The notes: generated by a model from the letters alone, not told the origin. Shown: positions 45,663-56,462, counted from the first letter of the stretch. The stretch: DNA of 57,439 nt from Dendronalium phyllosphericum CENA369 (GCF_016056275.1 NZ_JAECZA010000291.1:1-57439), one strand, 5' to 3'. Program-made: numbers and translations.

Positions 45663-48600
45663 ATGACCAATGGGGAGGAACGAATGAAGAACGAGTCAAC
45701 GTCAGCAAGTAACGCCGACGTAAATTTCCTTCTCGGCGGGGGTGAAATGGGTGCGCGGATGCGCGCCAAAGATTGGTCAAAAACATCACTGGGTTCGCCA
45801 CACCAATGGCCGCAGAGCTTGAAAACGGCTGTACGGATTATGCTGACCTGCCGTCAACCGATGTTTGTTTGGTGGGGCGAGGAACTGATTAACCTCTACA
45901 ATGATGCTTACAAAGCTATTGTTGGTGGCAAACATCCAGAAGCACTAGGACAACCAGCTTCATACGTGTGGCGGGAAATTTGGGATCAAGTCGCGCCTAG
46001 AGCAGAATCAGCAATGCTCAAAAATGAGGGCACATACGATGAAGCGTTGCTGCTAATTATGGAACGCAACGGCTATCCGGAGGAAACTTATTACACCTTT
46101 TCATATAGCCCAGTACCCAACGACCAAGGCGACACAGGTGGTATCATTTGTGCCAATACAGACGATACGCAGCGCATCGTCAGCGAACGCCAGTTGACAT
46201 TATTGCGGGAACTGGCAACCAGAACGGCAGACGCACGGACATTTCATGAAGCCTGTACGCTTAGTGCCAACTGTCTGGAAACCAACCCTCACGATTTGCC
46301 TTTTGCAATGATTTATCTAGTCGATCCGGATAAGCAGCATGTTTTTTTAGCGGGAACTTGCGGGATCGAAGCAAATCATGTAGCAGTGCCAGAAATAGTA
46401 ACTCTCGATTCTGATGCAGTTTGGCCTTTTACAGAAGTTATGAAAACGCATCAGCCAAAACTCATTTCCAATTTAGATACATGTTTTAGCAGTTTACCAA
46501 CTGGTGTTTGGCAGCGATCGCCACATCAAGCGGTGGCTGTACCAATTGCCCCATCAGGACAGACGGGAAAAGCTGGTATAATAGTTGTGGGTTTGAACCC
46601 GTTCCGGCTGTATGATGACAATTATCAACGATTCATCAATTTAATCGCAGCTCAAATTGCAGCCAGCATCGCTAACGCCCAAGCTTATGAAGAAGAACGC
46701 AAACGCGCCGAAGCCTTAGCAGAAATAGATCGCGCTAAAACCGTCTTTTTTAACAACGTTAGCCACGAATTCCGTACCCCACTCACCCTGATGTTGGGGC
46801 CGCTAGAAGAAACCTTAACCAATTGTGCCACTCTGCTACCAGCCAACGATCGCCAGCAGTTAGAAATGGTACAACGCAACGGACACCGCCTACTAAAACT
46901 GGTCAACACTCTGCTAGACTTCTCGCGTATTGAAGCCGGACGCGTGCAAGCTTCCTACGAACCCACCGACCTTGCCACTTTCACCGCAGAACTCGCTAGT
47001 GTATTTCGTTCGACCATAGAACGAGCGGGAATGCAATTATTGGTTAACTGCCCTCCCCTACCCGCACCCGTGTATGTAGATCGAGAAATGTGGGAAAAGA
47101 TCGTTCTTAACTTGCTCTCGAATGCATTCAAGTTTACCCTTACAGGAGAAATTGCAGTCAGCTTAGTGCAGTCAAGCGATCGTGTCGAGTTAGCAGTACG
47201 AGACACAGGAATCGGGATTCCAGCAGCAGAAATTCCTCACCTATTTGAACGATTTCACCGCGTCAAAGGAGCGCAAGGACGCACTTTTGAAGGATCGGGC
47301 ATTGGGTTATCGCTGGTGCAAGAATTAGTACAGATGCACGGCGGTACAGTTCGAGTAACCAGCGTTATCAAAGAAGGCAGTTGCTTTACTGTGTCGATTC
47401 CTACCGGATCTGCTCATTTGCCATCAGAGCGCATTAATGCCGCTCGGACTTTAACTTCAACTGCCTTAGGCGTTACCCCTTATTTAGAAGAAGCTCAACG
47501 TTGGCTACCGGAAGAGATGACTGGGGACTGGAGACTAGGGACTAGGGAAGAATTTTCCCAATCCCCAATCTCCGCTCTCCAATACCCAATCCCCCGCATT
47601 CTCCTGGCTGATGACAATGCAGATATGCGCGATTATGTCAAGCGATTGTTAAGTCAAGATTATGAGGTGGAAGCGCTGCCGGATGGTTTATCTGCTTTAT
47701 ATTCTGCTCGTCAGCAACTCCCAGACTTGGTACTGAGCGATGTGATGATGCCAGGACTGGATGGCTTTGGGTTGCTGCAACAATTACGGGCCGATCCGCA
47801 AACTAGAAAAGTTCCAATTATCCTGCTGTCGGCACGAGCAGGGGAAGAAGCGCGGGTGGAAGGGTTAGAAGCAGGAGCTGATGATTATCTGATCAAACCA
47901 TTCTCGGCCCGTGAATTGCTGGCGCGGGTAGAGGCAGCTTTAAAAATGGCTCGGTTGAGACAGCAGGCAATGCTCATAGAGCAAGGGTTAAGAAAGGAAG
48001 CAGAGGTTGCGAAAGCACACCTTGAGACTGTGCTAGCAGGTATCCAAGACCAGTTTTTAGTATTGGATCGGGAGTGGCGCTACACCTTTGCCAACGATCG
48101 CGTCACCGAAATTGTGGGCAAGCAAAAAGAAGAATTACTGGGTAAGAGTCTCTGGGAATTATTTCCCGATATAGTTGGAACTGATTTTGAGATGCAGGTT
48201 CGTCAGGCATTCGCCCACCAAACAATGGTTAGGTTTGAGTACTTTTACCCCACCTGGGATTGTTGGTTTGAGAATCGCGTTTACCCCTTTGCCGATGGTG
48301 TAAGCATTTTCGTTACAGATATTACTATCCGCAAGCAAGCAGAAGTCGCCCTGCGTCAAAGCGAAGAACGATTCCGCAACATGGCTGACAATGCTCCTGT
48401 GATGATTTGGCTGACTAACTCCAGTGGTTACTGCACCTACCTCAGCAAAAGCTGGTATGAATTTTCGGGACAGACGGAACAGACGGGTCTGGGCTTTGGA
48501 TGGATAGATGCCATACATCCAGAGGATCGGGAATACACTAAGCAAAATTTTATCGAAGCTAACGATCGCAGCCAGGGCTTTCAGGTAGAGTATCGCTTAC

Positions 48601-49910
48601 GCCGCAAAGATGGCGAATATCGCTTTTGCCTTGATGCTGCTAGCCCTTGGTTTGGGGTGGACGGTAAATACAAAGGTTACATCGGTTCAGTCATTGACAT
48701 TACAGAACGCAAGCAAGCAGAAGCCGAACGCGATCGCCTCTTGGAACTCGAACAAGTTGCTAGAACCAACGCCGAACAAGCCAACCGAATTAAAGATGAA
48801 TTTCTGGCGGTGCTGTCTCATGAATTGCGATCGCCTCTCAATCCCATTCTTGGTTGGGCAAAACTCTTGCAAACCCGCGACTTTGATTCTGACATGCAAA
48901 AGAAAGCTATTGCCACAATCGAGCGTAATGCTAAATTACAAGCTCAATTAATTGAAGATTTGCTCGATGTTTCTCGGATTTTGCAAGGCAAGCTCAACCT
49001 CAACATGTTTCCCGTCAACCTTGTAACTGTAATTGAGGCGGCATTAGATACAATGCGTTTGGCAGCAGAAGCTAAAAATATTCAAATTCAGACAACGCTA
49101 GATGCTGTTGGGCAAGTTTTAGGCGATTCCGGTCGTTTACAACAAGTAATCTGGAATTTGTTATCAAACGCCGTCAAATTCACTCCGGAAGGCGGAACAA
49201 TTACTATTCACCTAAAGGGTATTGGTACTCAAGCTCAAATTACTGTCAGCGACACAGGCAAAGGCATCAGCCCTAAATTTCTACCTTATGTATTTGAATA
49301 TTTTCGTCAGGCTGATAGCACTACAACTCGCACCTTTGGCGGCTTGGGTTTAGGATTAGCAATTGTCCGTCATCTAATTGAGCTACATGGCGGTACAGTG
49401 TGGGCAGAAAGTCTAGGAGAAGACAGAGGAGCTGCTTTTACAGTTAGATTACCGCTAATTCACAAAGAATTAACCCCAACAACAGACATGAATCTTGCAA
49501 ACCCAAATACTGTGACTGATTCCATCTTGAGAGACATTCAAATCTTAGTCGTAGATGATGACACAGATACTCGTGATTTCTATACATTCATGCTAGAACT
49601 GGCTGGAGCCAGAGTGACTGCTGTAGAATCGGCAGCAGAAGCACTGCAAGCCTTGGCAGAGTCAGAACCAGATATTTTGCTGAGTGATATTGGAATGCCA
49701 CAGACAGATGGCTATATGTTGATGCGCCAAGTCAAAGCATTGCAAGGAAATGGCAAACAGATTCCGGCGATCGCTTTAACTGCTTATGCTGGAGATATCA
49801 ACCAGCAACAAGCCCTGAAAGCAGGGTTTCAAAAGCATTTGGCCAAACCCGTCGAACCAGAAGAGTTAGTTAAGGTCATTGCAACTTTAATTGGTAGAGC
49901 TATTGACTAA
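45663..49910 (+). CDS. Double-module hybrid histidine kinase
   Basis: This 1415-residue cytoplasmic sensor has, in order: a PAS-like domain (about 30-170), GAF (175-345), HisKA with H368 in NNVSHEFRTPLT, HATPase (465-580), a receiver with D693, PAS (790-900), PAS (905-1030), a second HisKA with H1053 in AVLSHELRSPLN, a second HATPase (1155-1270) and a last receiver with D1342. Both kinase modules look intact. No membrane segment is present. Between the first HATPase and receiver, residues about 620-645 are encoded by intergenic-type repeat sequence. ATG 45663 or the Met eight codons on is the start. No partner response regulator is adjacent. Confidence 0.93.
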   Translation: MTNGEERMKNESTSASNADVNFLLGGGEMGARMRAKDWSKTSLGSPHQWPQSLKTAVRIMLTCRQPMFVWWGEELINLYNDAYKAIVGGKHPEALGQPASYVWREIWDQVAPRAESAMLKNEGTYDEALLLIMERNGYPEETYYTFSYSPVPNDQGDTGGIICANTDDTQRIVSERQLTLLRELATRTADARTFHEACTLSANCLETNPHDLPFAMIYLVDPDKQHVFLAGTCGIEANHVAVPEIVTLDSDAVWPFTEVMKTHQPKLISNLDTCFSSLPTGVWQRSPHQAVAVPIAPSGQTGKAGIIVVGLNPFRLYDDNYQRFINLIAAQIAASIANAQAYEEERKRAEALAEIDRAKTVFFNNVSHEFRTPLTLMLGPLEETLTNCATLLPANDRQQLEMVQRNGHRLLKLVNTLLDFSRIEAGRVQASYEPTDLATFTAELASVFRSTIERAGMQLLVNCPPLPAPVYVDREMWEKIVLNLLSNAFKFTLTGEIAVSLVQSSDRVELAVRDTGIGIPAAEIPHLFERFHRVKGAQGRTFEGSGIGLSLVQELVQMHGGTVRVTSVIKEGSCFTVSIPTGSAHLPSERINAARTLTSTALGVTPYLEEAQRWLPEEMTGDWRLGTREEFSQSPISALQYPIPRILLADDNADMRDYVKRLLSQDYEVEALPDGLSALYSARQQLPDLVLSDVMMPGLDGFGLLQQLRADPQTRKVPIILLSARAGEEARVEGLEAGADDYLIKPFSARELLARVEAALKMARLRQQAMLIEQGLRKEAEVAKAHLETVLAGIQDQFLVLDREWRYTFANDRVTEIVGKQKEELLGKSLWELFPDIVGTDFEMQVRQAFAHQTMVRFEYFYPTWDCWFENRVYPFADGVSIFVTDITIRKQAEVALRQSEERFRNMADNAPVMIWLTNSSGYCTYLSKSWYEFSGQTEQTGLGFGWIDAIHPEDREYTKQNFIEANDRSQGFQVEYRLRRKDGEYRFCLDAASPWFGVDGKYKGYIGSVIDITERKQAEAERDRLLELEQVARTNAEQANRIKDEFLAVLSHELRSPLNPILGWAKLLQTRDFDSDMQKKAIATIERNAKLQAQLIEDLLDVSRILQGKLNLNMFPVNLVTVIEAALDTMRLAAEAKNIQIQTTLDAVGQVLGDSGRLQQVIWNLLSNAVKFTPEGGTITIHLKGIGTQAQITVSDTGKGISPKFLPYVFEYFRQADSTTTRTFGGLGLGLAIVRHLIELHGGTVWAESLGEDRGAAFTVRLPLIHKELTPTTDMNLANPNTVTDSILRDIQILVVDDDTDTRDFYTFMLELAGARVTAVESAAEALQALAESEPDILLSDIGMPQTDGYMLMRQVKALQGNGKQIPAIALTAYAGDINQQQALKAGFQKHLAKPVEPEELVKVIATLIGRAID
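47518..47597. repeat. GGGACTGGAGACTAGGG-type repeat inside the hybrid kinase gene
   Basis: GGGGACTGGAGACTAGGGAC (47522-47541) and CCCAATCCCCAATCTCC (47558-47574) match the style of non-coding repeats near 7421 and 27728 but lie in frame within the kinase gene. Confidence 0.8.
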
Positions 49911-50003
49911 ATACTAGATTATGATATGTAGCCGTAGCCATACCCTTGAAGACAGTATTGATTGCTCAAAGCCTTGAATTAACTGGGTTTCTACTCAGCA
50001 CTC

Positions 50004-50106
50004 ATATCATGTCCGCCTAAATAGTTACGATAAGAGTGACGCGGAGATGGGGAGACGCGGTGACGCGGGGAATTTTTAATTGTAAGTGATTTACCGGACA
50101 TGATAT
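50004..50106. repeat. Imperfect palindromic repeat between hybrid kinase and tamB
   Basis: ATATCATGTCCG (50004-50015) and CGGACATGATAT (50095-50106) are perfect 12-bp inverted repeats, with further partial pairing inwards. The centre is GAGATGGGGAGACGCGGTGA-like G/C-rich sequence. CAGCACT repeats follow at 50108-50127. It lies between convergent stops. Confidence 0.7.
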
Positions 50107-50155
50107 CAGCACTCAGCACTCAGCACTTTTCTATAAAAATGCGCTTTCGCCTAAA

Positions 50156-53100
50156 TTAAAATCTAGTCTCATAATTAAGTATGAGTTGACTGTCATTGTC
50201 CAAATTAGTTGAACCTCGCACTAAAATTTCATCATTTAGTCGATAGAGTACGTTGTAACGAAAAGACTCATTGGTAGAAAAAGCCCGCGATAAAGAAACA
50301 GACAAATTATTATTGACGTTAAACACACCTTCTGCTGACAAATCGAGAACTGAAGACCTTGATGATTGATTAGAGGCAGGGGTAGGAAATATACGAAATT
50401 CGTTAAAACCCACAGCCTGCCCGATCGCAGTAATAGTTCCTTGCAGACTGCCTAAAATAGTAGAACTGGCAAAATTAGTCAGCCCTTGTGCTGCATCTCC
50501 TCTTTGAGCGAAATTATTTAAAATGGAGCCACCCAATAACGCGACGATCTCTCCGCGACTACGGCTAGGTTCGCTTGTCAGTTCCAAATTATCGCTCAAT
50601 TCGCTAGCTGGGCCTGTTGCCCTTGCCCGAACGCGAACGGTACGTAAAGTACCAAAGTCATTAGCAGAAATAGAAGCATCGCTGATTTCAGCAGACAAAG
50701 GAGATTCCAAAATTCGATTGCTCGTTGCCGATGCTTCAGGTACTATTGCCAACAGCCGTACATCCAAAGTCGGGTCAAGTCCTTGACTAGGAGTAAACCG
50801 CGCAGTTTGTTCGTAGCCCCGTTCTAGGGTGAACTCAGTTGTAAACAAGCTGATTCGGCCTCCTGTCAAACGAATCACTCCTTCAGGCAGTGGCTTGGCT
50901 AAAGTTCCATTGATAGTTAAGTCACCTTTGGCGTTAAAACTTAATATCGGCTGACTAAAGGCTGCTGCTCCAGGCACAAAACCCAGTAGTGACTGAGTAG
51001 TAACCTTGACATCATCGCCCAGAGTTAGCCGTAAATCTGCAAACTCTACAGGTAATTTGGGTGAAGTTGGCGCTGCGTTTGTGGTATTGGTGCTAGTCGC
51101 TGCTGTATTAGTATTATTACTTTCCTGTGCTGTATTTGCCGCAGTACTACTTCCCTGTGCTGCATTTGCAGCGTTATTAGCCTCTGCTAAAGTAACAGTG
51201 CGAGTATTACTTTCTGTTGAAGCTGCTGATTGTGAGGTAGCAGTGGCAGATTTTCCAATAATAACTTGACCATCACTGAGCTTAATCTCGCCACCAATTC
51301 GAGGTTTGAGTGCTGTTCCCCGAATTACAGCATCGCCGCTGACACCGCCTTGATATAATTCTGGAATTTGAAAATCCAGTTGTTTTTCAATTGATACTGT
51401 CAGAGGATTGGCTGCACCTTCCCCAGGAGTAAAAATCGGCAGGATTCCTGATGCAGTTATTTGCCCATTATTATAAACACCTTGAATACCTTCGACATTC
51501 AGCGTACTACCGTTAAATTGCACTTCTCCTGTGACATTTGTAAGTGGTTTAGATAACGCTTGAGCGCGAAAAGTAGCATTGTTAAGCGTGGCATTGCCGT
51601 TAATAATTGGCTGGTTGAGAGTACCTTGAACGTTAACGTCAACTTTTCCTTGACCGTCTACCCAACTAACTTGATTATTGGTAAACACATTTAACAGCGA
51701 TAAACCTTCATTTTGCACGCTGGCGTTAACGCTGATTTGATTGCTATCTGGTTGCGCTGTCACAAATGGCAACGGCACGGGTACGCTACCTGTAATTGCA
51801 ACTGGCTGTGTTCCTGTCAGCAGTAAATTGCTATCAAAATTCAGGCGCGCATCGTTGTAGTCAAATTTCAGTTGTCCTGTTTGTACGGGTTGCTTGTTTA
51901 AAGTCGCATTTGCTAGCGTCACTTGTCCGCCAACTTTTGGATCTTTTAAATTACCTGCTAGGTTGGCAACAGCATTTACTTGGCCTGTGATATCAACAGG
52001 GTATTTTTCGATAAAAGGTTGTAAAAGTGATAAAGGTAGACTAGCTACTTGCAACTGTCCGGATAGTTGTTCGGTTCCCAATTGTCCGGAAAAAGCTACT
52101 TGTCCTCCATCGATTCCAACAGTTAATGGCGAAAGTGTGACAATCCCATCTGCAAAATTGCCTCTAGCTATGACTGGATTAATAGAATATTCTCCCCATT
52201 GCCAGTTAGCACCTGCAAAATTAAAGCCAGCATTCAATCCAGACTTTAACGAGCCAGATGCTGTAATCGAGCCAGTTAAAGCACCTGTTAATTCTGCAAG
52301 GGTGGGTAAAGTTTCTGCCTTTTTCGTCTCTTGCTGCTGTTGTTGTGCTAGAGATGTTTGAACTTTTGAGAAATATTCTAACTGTGTTTGCAAATCTGCA
52401 TTGGGCAATTTCACAGGCGTAGTGTTGAGTGCTTCTGCTCCCGCTAACGTTGGAGCCTCCAACCCGCCACCGAAGTCTCGAAAGTCGAAGATATTGAACG
52501 CTTGTAAAAGTCTTTCAATTCTGGTTTGATTAAAATCTGCTTGGACTTGAAATTTCGGGTCATTGCCTGTTTGCACATTTCCGCTGAGGGCAATAATGCT
52601 TTCTCCTAACCGCAGTTGACCGTTAGTCAAGTTAGCAGCCCCATCAGCATAATTGAAATTACCTCGAAATTCATCTGCTGAGACTCTGGCAATCCGAGGC
52701 TGGGCGATCGCAACGTTTCCGTCTACTGCATAATTGTTAAGATTAACAACTAAATTACCAGATAATTGTCCTCCGAGAGGTTTCAAGCGATTGTCTGGTA
52801 AAAAGCCACCAATTAAAGCGATGGGCAACTGTTGGGCGTTGACGATTAAGTTATCTCCTTCAGTTCTCCCGGTGCTAACTGCCTGACCGCGTTTGACTAA
52901 AAATGAAGTTGGGCGATAATCTGCACCCAAGTTAAGCGCTATTCTGTCTTGTCTGCCAGCAAGTTGCAGACTTGCCCCTTGTCCTCCTTGAAAATTCACA
53001 TCGCCAGTTAAAACTGGGTCAAATGCCAAGTTACTAACATTAAACTTCCGCAGTCGGATATTGCCATTAGCTTGGGGAATTTCTGGAGTGCCTGTAACTT

Positions 53101-55546
53101 TGCCATTAAAATCAAGAAACCCTGATAATGCTATGTCTCCCGGAACTTTAACACCAGTATTGTTGAGGTTAAAATTCTGCGCTAGCACGTTCAAATTAAA
53201 TCCGGCGATTTTGGGCGTACCCGTTTCTGGTAATTGTACTGCGATCGCACCATTCGCACTAACTCCGGGTGTTGTCGCCCGTTGGACGATAATCTGCTTG
53301 CCGTTCCATTGAAATTGGGCTGTCAATGGTTGCGCTAGCTGTGCTATCCCTTGGGGAGCGCGGATTTGTCCGGCAGCTCGAATATCTGCAAGCTGGAAAG
53401 ATGCTGTTGTACCTGCCAACTGGACGTTACTATTCAGCCGTCCTGTTAGTTGTGGTGAGAAACGGTTGAGTTGGATTCGGGAAGCGTTGACAACTCCTTG
53501 CCAGCGACCAGCATTTAAATTAAAATCTCTGAGATTAACTGTACCTCCCGCTACGCTTAAGTTTGCTTGTGCTGTCGCTCGAATGGTTGCAGGTTGGAAA
53601 GAAGTAGTGCTGCCTGACAAGTTTGCTGAGGCACTATTTAAGACTCCTTGGAACTGGGGTGGAATCTGCTTAAAACGACTTAATTGTACTTGTCCGGTAT
53701 TGACAAAAGCTTGCCAGCGTTGTTGTGCAATCTGACCTCTGGCTCTGATTGTACTGCCTGCGACATTTACAACAGCACTTGGAACTAGAATACTATTGCC
53801 TTGTTGAGCGATCGCAACTTGTCCCGTAGTCGGATAAGTGGCAGTGGGTGCTTGCACTTGCGTGACTGCCCGGAGGTTGCCCAAAGTGCCGGAAATCTGG
53901 GAATTTGCCGAGACAGTGCCAACTTTAATTGTGGATGAGGAATTGTTTGTTTTAGCAATTATATCCCCTGGTAAATTTTGTGCTTTCACATTAAACAACA
54001 CGCTACCTTGAGGAGCCAGTTGCATTTGACCGCTTCCTACAATTTGCCCTCCGGCTGGTGGTTGGACTTGAACGCTAGCAACGTTCAGTGCCAAGGGCTG
54101 TTTGCCAAGTGAACCTGTAATTGCTGCCTTTGCTGAGACATTGCCAACGGTGATAGGTGGAGTAACGCCATAGCTGCGTGCCAGTACATCCCCTGACACG
54201 CCTTCAGCATCAATGTTAAAGTTGACTCGACCGCCTAGTTGAGCTTGACCGCTTCCTGTGATTTCGCCACCTGCGGCTGGGACTAATTTCAGACTGTTAA
54301 CAGCAATTTCAGATGCAGCTTTAGATACACTCAAACGAAAATCGGTATTGACAGCTTGGAAAAGAATGCGATCGACTTGAATCGGTTTTATGTTACTTGC
54401 CGTACCGCTGAGAACTGGTTGCTGAAGCGGCCCTTGTACTTTGACATTTGCTCGTACTTCTCCAGCTGCTAAGACTGGTGATTTCACATTCAGCGTGTCT
54501 AAGAGATTTTTAGCTGTAACTGATTTTATCTGAGCTGAGAGGTTAAAACCTTTTTTAGTGTCGATCGCTCCATTTGCCAGTAGCGGAACTTTGCCAAAGT
54601 TCGTACTCAGATTATCTAAAGTAATTGTCTGACCTTGGAATGCCAATCTTCCATTAGAATTAGCAAACTTTTGGGGAAGATTGGGAATTTGGGCGGTGAC
54701 TTGATTAGCGGTAGCCGTTCCTGTAATTGCTATTTCCGCAGGCTGAGTAGCTTGAATCTGAACTCCTAAGTCAGCATTTACTTGCCCTGCTTGTAAGGCA
54801 ATTGGTAACTCAATTAACCGAGTAACATCAGATGCTTGGAGATTTTGTGCTGAAAGTTTGAGGTTAGTTTGTTGTGTTGGTAGTTGTGTTTCGCCAGCAA
54901 TTTTAACTCCACCTCCTCTAGCGAGTTGCCCATTTATGTCATAATTAACCCCTTTGTTGTTAGGTAAAAACCGGGCAACACCACCAAATTCATTGATGAC
55001 TACAGAACCTTTTGGTTTAGTTGGCGCGGGGGCTGGTAATAACTCTACTTTTCCATCAACAATTTTTAGTGTCTGCAACTGTGTTTGAATAGCACCTTGT
55101 CCCTCTTTTGACTTAACTTCAGTCCTAACCCAACGACCAGCGCGATCCTGTTGCAAGTACACGTTAGGCTGAACTAATGTCACATCTAATGGCAGCGTTC
55201 GGCTGAAGATAACTGGTAATAGCGAAAACTGCACGTCTATTGCTTTTGCTGTGACTCGGTCGGGATCTGTAGAAGTTGCTGGTATCAATAAAGAGCTAAA
55301 TCTCAGACTAGAAAGCGAAAAACTTGTAACTCTCCCCACTTTTATTGGTCTTCCAAGCAATTGCTCCAGATTTTGCTCTACTAGCGGTGCTAAATCGTTA
55401 TATACATAGTTTCTCGCCCACCAAACACCTGCGGCAATTCCTGCAAGCAAAAGCAAAATTAGAACAACACTAGTACGTCTTAAAAGGAGAAGCCACAAAC
55501 GAGGATTAGATGGTTCTCTATCGTTGCCTGAGTTGGGAAGCGTCAT
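50156..55546 (-). CDS. tamB: TamB/DUF490 envelope protein
   Basis: This 1796-residue protein is anchored by one N-terminal transmembrane segment (VVLILLLLAGIAAGVWWA, about 31-48). The rest is a very long beta-rich repeat region of AsmA/TamB type (many units such as NVKVQGPLQQPVLSGTA) ending in a DUF490 domain (RGSTNLDNDSQLILNYETRF). TamB-like proteins bridge inner and outer membranes, and are related to chloroplast Tic236; roles include lipid transfer and outer-membrane protein assembly. A Ser/Thr/Asn/Ala-rich linker (around residues 1430-1495) lies before the C-terminal domain. No tamA or omp85 gene is adjacent. Confidence 0.93.
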   Translation of the reverse strand: MTLPNSGNDREPSNPRLWLLLLRRTSVVLILLLLAGIAAGVWWARNYVYNDLAPLVEQNLEQLLGRPIKVGRVTSFSLSSLRFSSLLIPATSTDPDRVTAKAIDVQFSLLPVIFSRTLPLDVTLVQPNVYLQQDRAGRWVRTEVKSKEGQGAIQTQLQTLKIVDGKVELLPAPAPTKPKGSVVINEFGGVARFLPNNKGVNYDINGQLARGGGVKIAGETQLPTQQTNLKLSAQNLQASDVTRLIELPIALQAGQVNADLGVQIQATQPAEIAITGTATANQVTAQIPNLPQKFANSNGRLAFQGQTITLDNLSTNFGKVPLLANGAIDTKKGFNLSAQIKSVTAKNLLDTLNVKSPVLAAGEVRANVKVQGPLQQPVLSGTASNIKPIQVDRILFQAVNTDFRLSVSKAASEIAVNSLKLVPAAGGEITGSGQAQLGGRVNFNIDAEGVSGDVLARSYGVTPPITVGNVSAKAAITGSLGKQPLALNVASVQVQPPAGGQIVGSGQMQLAPQGSVLFNVKAQNLPGDIIAKTNNSSSTIKVGTVSANSQISGTLGNLRAVTQVQAPTATYPTTGQVAIAQQGNSILVPSAVVNVAGSTIRARGQIAQQRWQAFVNTGQVQLSRFKQIPPQFQGVLNSASANLSGSTTSFQPATIRATAQANLSVAGGTVNLRDFNLNAGRWQGVVNASRIQLNRFSPQLTGRLNSNVQLAGTTASFQLADIRAAGQIRAPQGIAQLAQPLTAQFQWNGKQIIVQRATTPGVSANGAIAVQLPETGTPKIAGFNLNVLAQNFNLNNTGVKVPGDIALSGFLDFNGKVTGTPEIPQANGNIRLRKFNVSNLAFDPVLTGDVNFQGGQGASLQLAGRQDRIALNLGADYRPTSFLVKRGQAVSTGRTEGDNLIVNAQQLPIALIGGFLPDNRLKPLGGQLSGNLVVNLNNYAVDGNVAIAQPRIARVSADEFRGNFNYADGAANLTNGQLRLGESIIALSGNVQTGNDPKFQVQADFNQTRIERLLQAFNIFDFRDFGGGLEAPTLAGAEALNTTPVKLPNADLQTQLEYFSKVQTSLAQQQQQETKKAETLPTLAELTGALTGSITASGSLKSGLNAGFNFAGANWQWGEYSINPVIARGNFADGIVTLSPLTVGIDGGQVAFSGQLGTEQLSGQLQVASLPLSLLQPFIEKYPVDITGQVNAVANLAGNLKDPKVGGQVTLANATLNKQPVQTGQLKFDYNDARLNFDSNLLLTGTQPVAITGSVPVPLPFVTAQPDSNQISVNASVQNEGLSLLNVFTNNQVSWVDGQGKVDVNVQGTLNQPIINGNATLNNATFRAQALSKPLTNVTGEVQFNGSTLNVEGIQGVYNNGQITASGILPIFTPGEGAANPLTVSIEKQLDFQIPELYQGGVSGDAVIRGTALKPRIGGEIKLSDGQVIIGKSATATSQSAASTESNTRTVTLAEANNAANAAQGSSTAANTAQESNNTNTAATSTNTTNAAPTSPKLPVEFADLRLTLGDDVKVTTQSLLGFVPGAAAFSQPILSFNAKGDLTINGTLAKPLPEGVIRLTGGRISLFTTEFTLERGYEQTARFTPSQGLDPTLDVRLLAIVPEASATSNRILESPLSAEISDASISANDFGTLRTVRVRARATGPASELSDNLELTSEPSRSRGEIVALLGGSILNNFAQRGDAAQGLTNFASSTILGSLQGTITAIGQAVGFNEFRIFPTPASNQSSRSSVLDLSAEGVFNVNNNLSVSLSRAFSTNESFRYNVLYRLNDEILVRGSTNLDNDSQLILNYETRF

Positions 55547-56306
55547 TTTCTTTATCAGTACCGTTATCTGGAGTCAGCAAACAGACAGTTTGGTTGCATT
55601 TGCATCAGTAGACTATTAAGTTATGGTTTCACAAGATTATTTTTGACTCGATATTTAGTTTTTCTGTCTTGAAAATTGAAACCTTTGTTTAAAACATTGT
55701 GCTTTTTGACGCTGTTTAAAGTCAAGTATTAAATGTATTTATTCTCTGATTTACCTTTTAAAGCTCTATAGACATCCAAGTAGTTGCTTGACAAATTTTG
55801 TCTTTCTTGATTTGAGAAAAGTAATAGGTTACACATCTTTTCGCATAGTAGATGTATTACAAGCAACTATCTTTTGTAAACAATATTTATGTCTTTAGAT
55901 AGATATGTATCTCATTGACTCAAGTTATTGCCAAATACAATAAACTGCACTTTTGTCAAGAAAATTATCTAAAAAGATTAGTAAGTGACTTACAAGAAAT
56001 AAATCATCCAATGGCACATTTATGATGGTTCGTTAAAAAATCTTATTCGTAGCCTTGGTAAAATAACTCTACTAACCGCAATTAAAAAAAATTAATCCAT
56101 ATGACTTTTTCTAACTAATGATTACAAATTAAATTTTTTATTATTTTTAACTCATAACTATAAAGGTCTTTTTCAGACTGCATTTATTTGAAAAAAAGCT
56201 TAATTTAGACTTAGGATTAAACAAAATATTTCACCAAAAACTTTCTTAACATCCTCTTAGCCACACAAGTAGGATGTCATATTGATAATTTAGATTGAAT
56301 AAAAAT
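55547..56306. other. Long A/T-rich region upstream of tamB
   Basis: No gene, repeat or strong hairpin is visible in this 760-base stretch between the divergent tamB and the small zinc-ribbon-like gene. It contains the tamB promoter. Confidence 0.5.
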
Positions 56307-56462
56307 ATGAATTACTGCCATTGTTGTTCTGGATTACTTTTAGCACATCTGCGTCGCTCTGAAGTTGTTTGGTTTTGTCGTCATTGCTGGCAAGATATGC
56401 CAGTCTTTACTAGACAAAAAATTAAGCTTTCTAACCCAGTTTATGATAGAGAAATTGTCTAA
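56307..56462 (+). CDS. 51-residue zinc-ribbon-like protein
   Basis: This short gene encodes MNYCHCCSGLLLAHLRRSEV followed by VWFCRHCWQDMPVF and a polar tail ending DREIV. CHCC (C4, C6, C7) and CRHC (C24, C27) form a likely four-cysteine zinc site. The pattern CxxC...WFCRHCWQxMPV is one I recall from many small cyanobacterial proteins, but I cannot name a function. There is no obvious ribosome site. It reads away from tamB and is the only gene on the plus strand here. Confidence 0.7.
   Translation: MNYCHCCSGLLLAHLRRSEVVWFCRHCWQDMPVFTRQKIKLSNPVYDREIV

Noticed and set aside
50523-53735. Several plus-strand frames of 80-155 residues opposite tamB
   Set aside because: They are antisense shadows of the long tamB frame.
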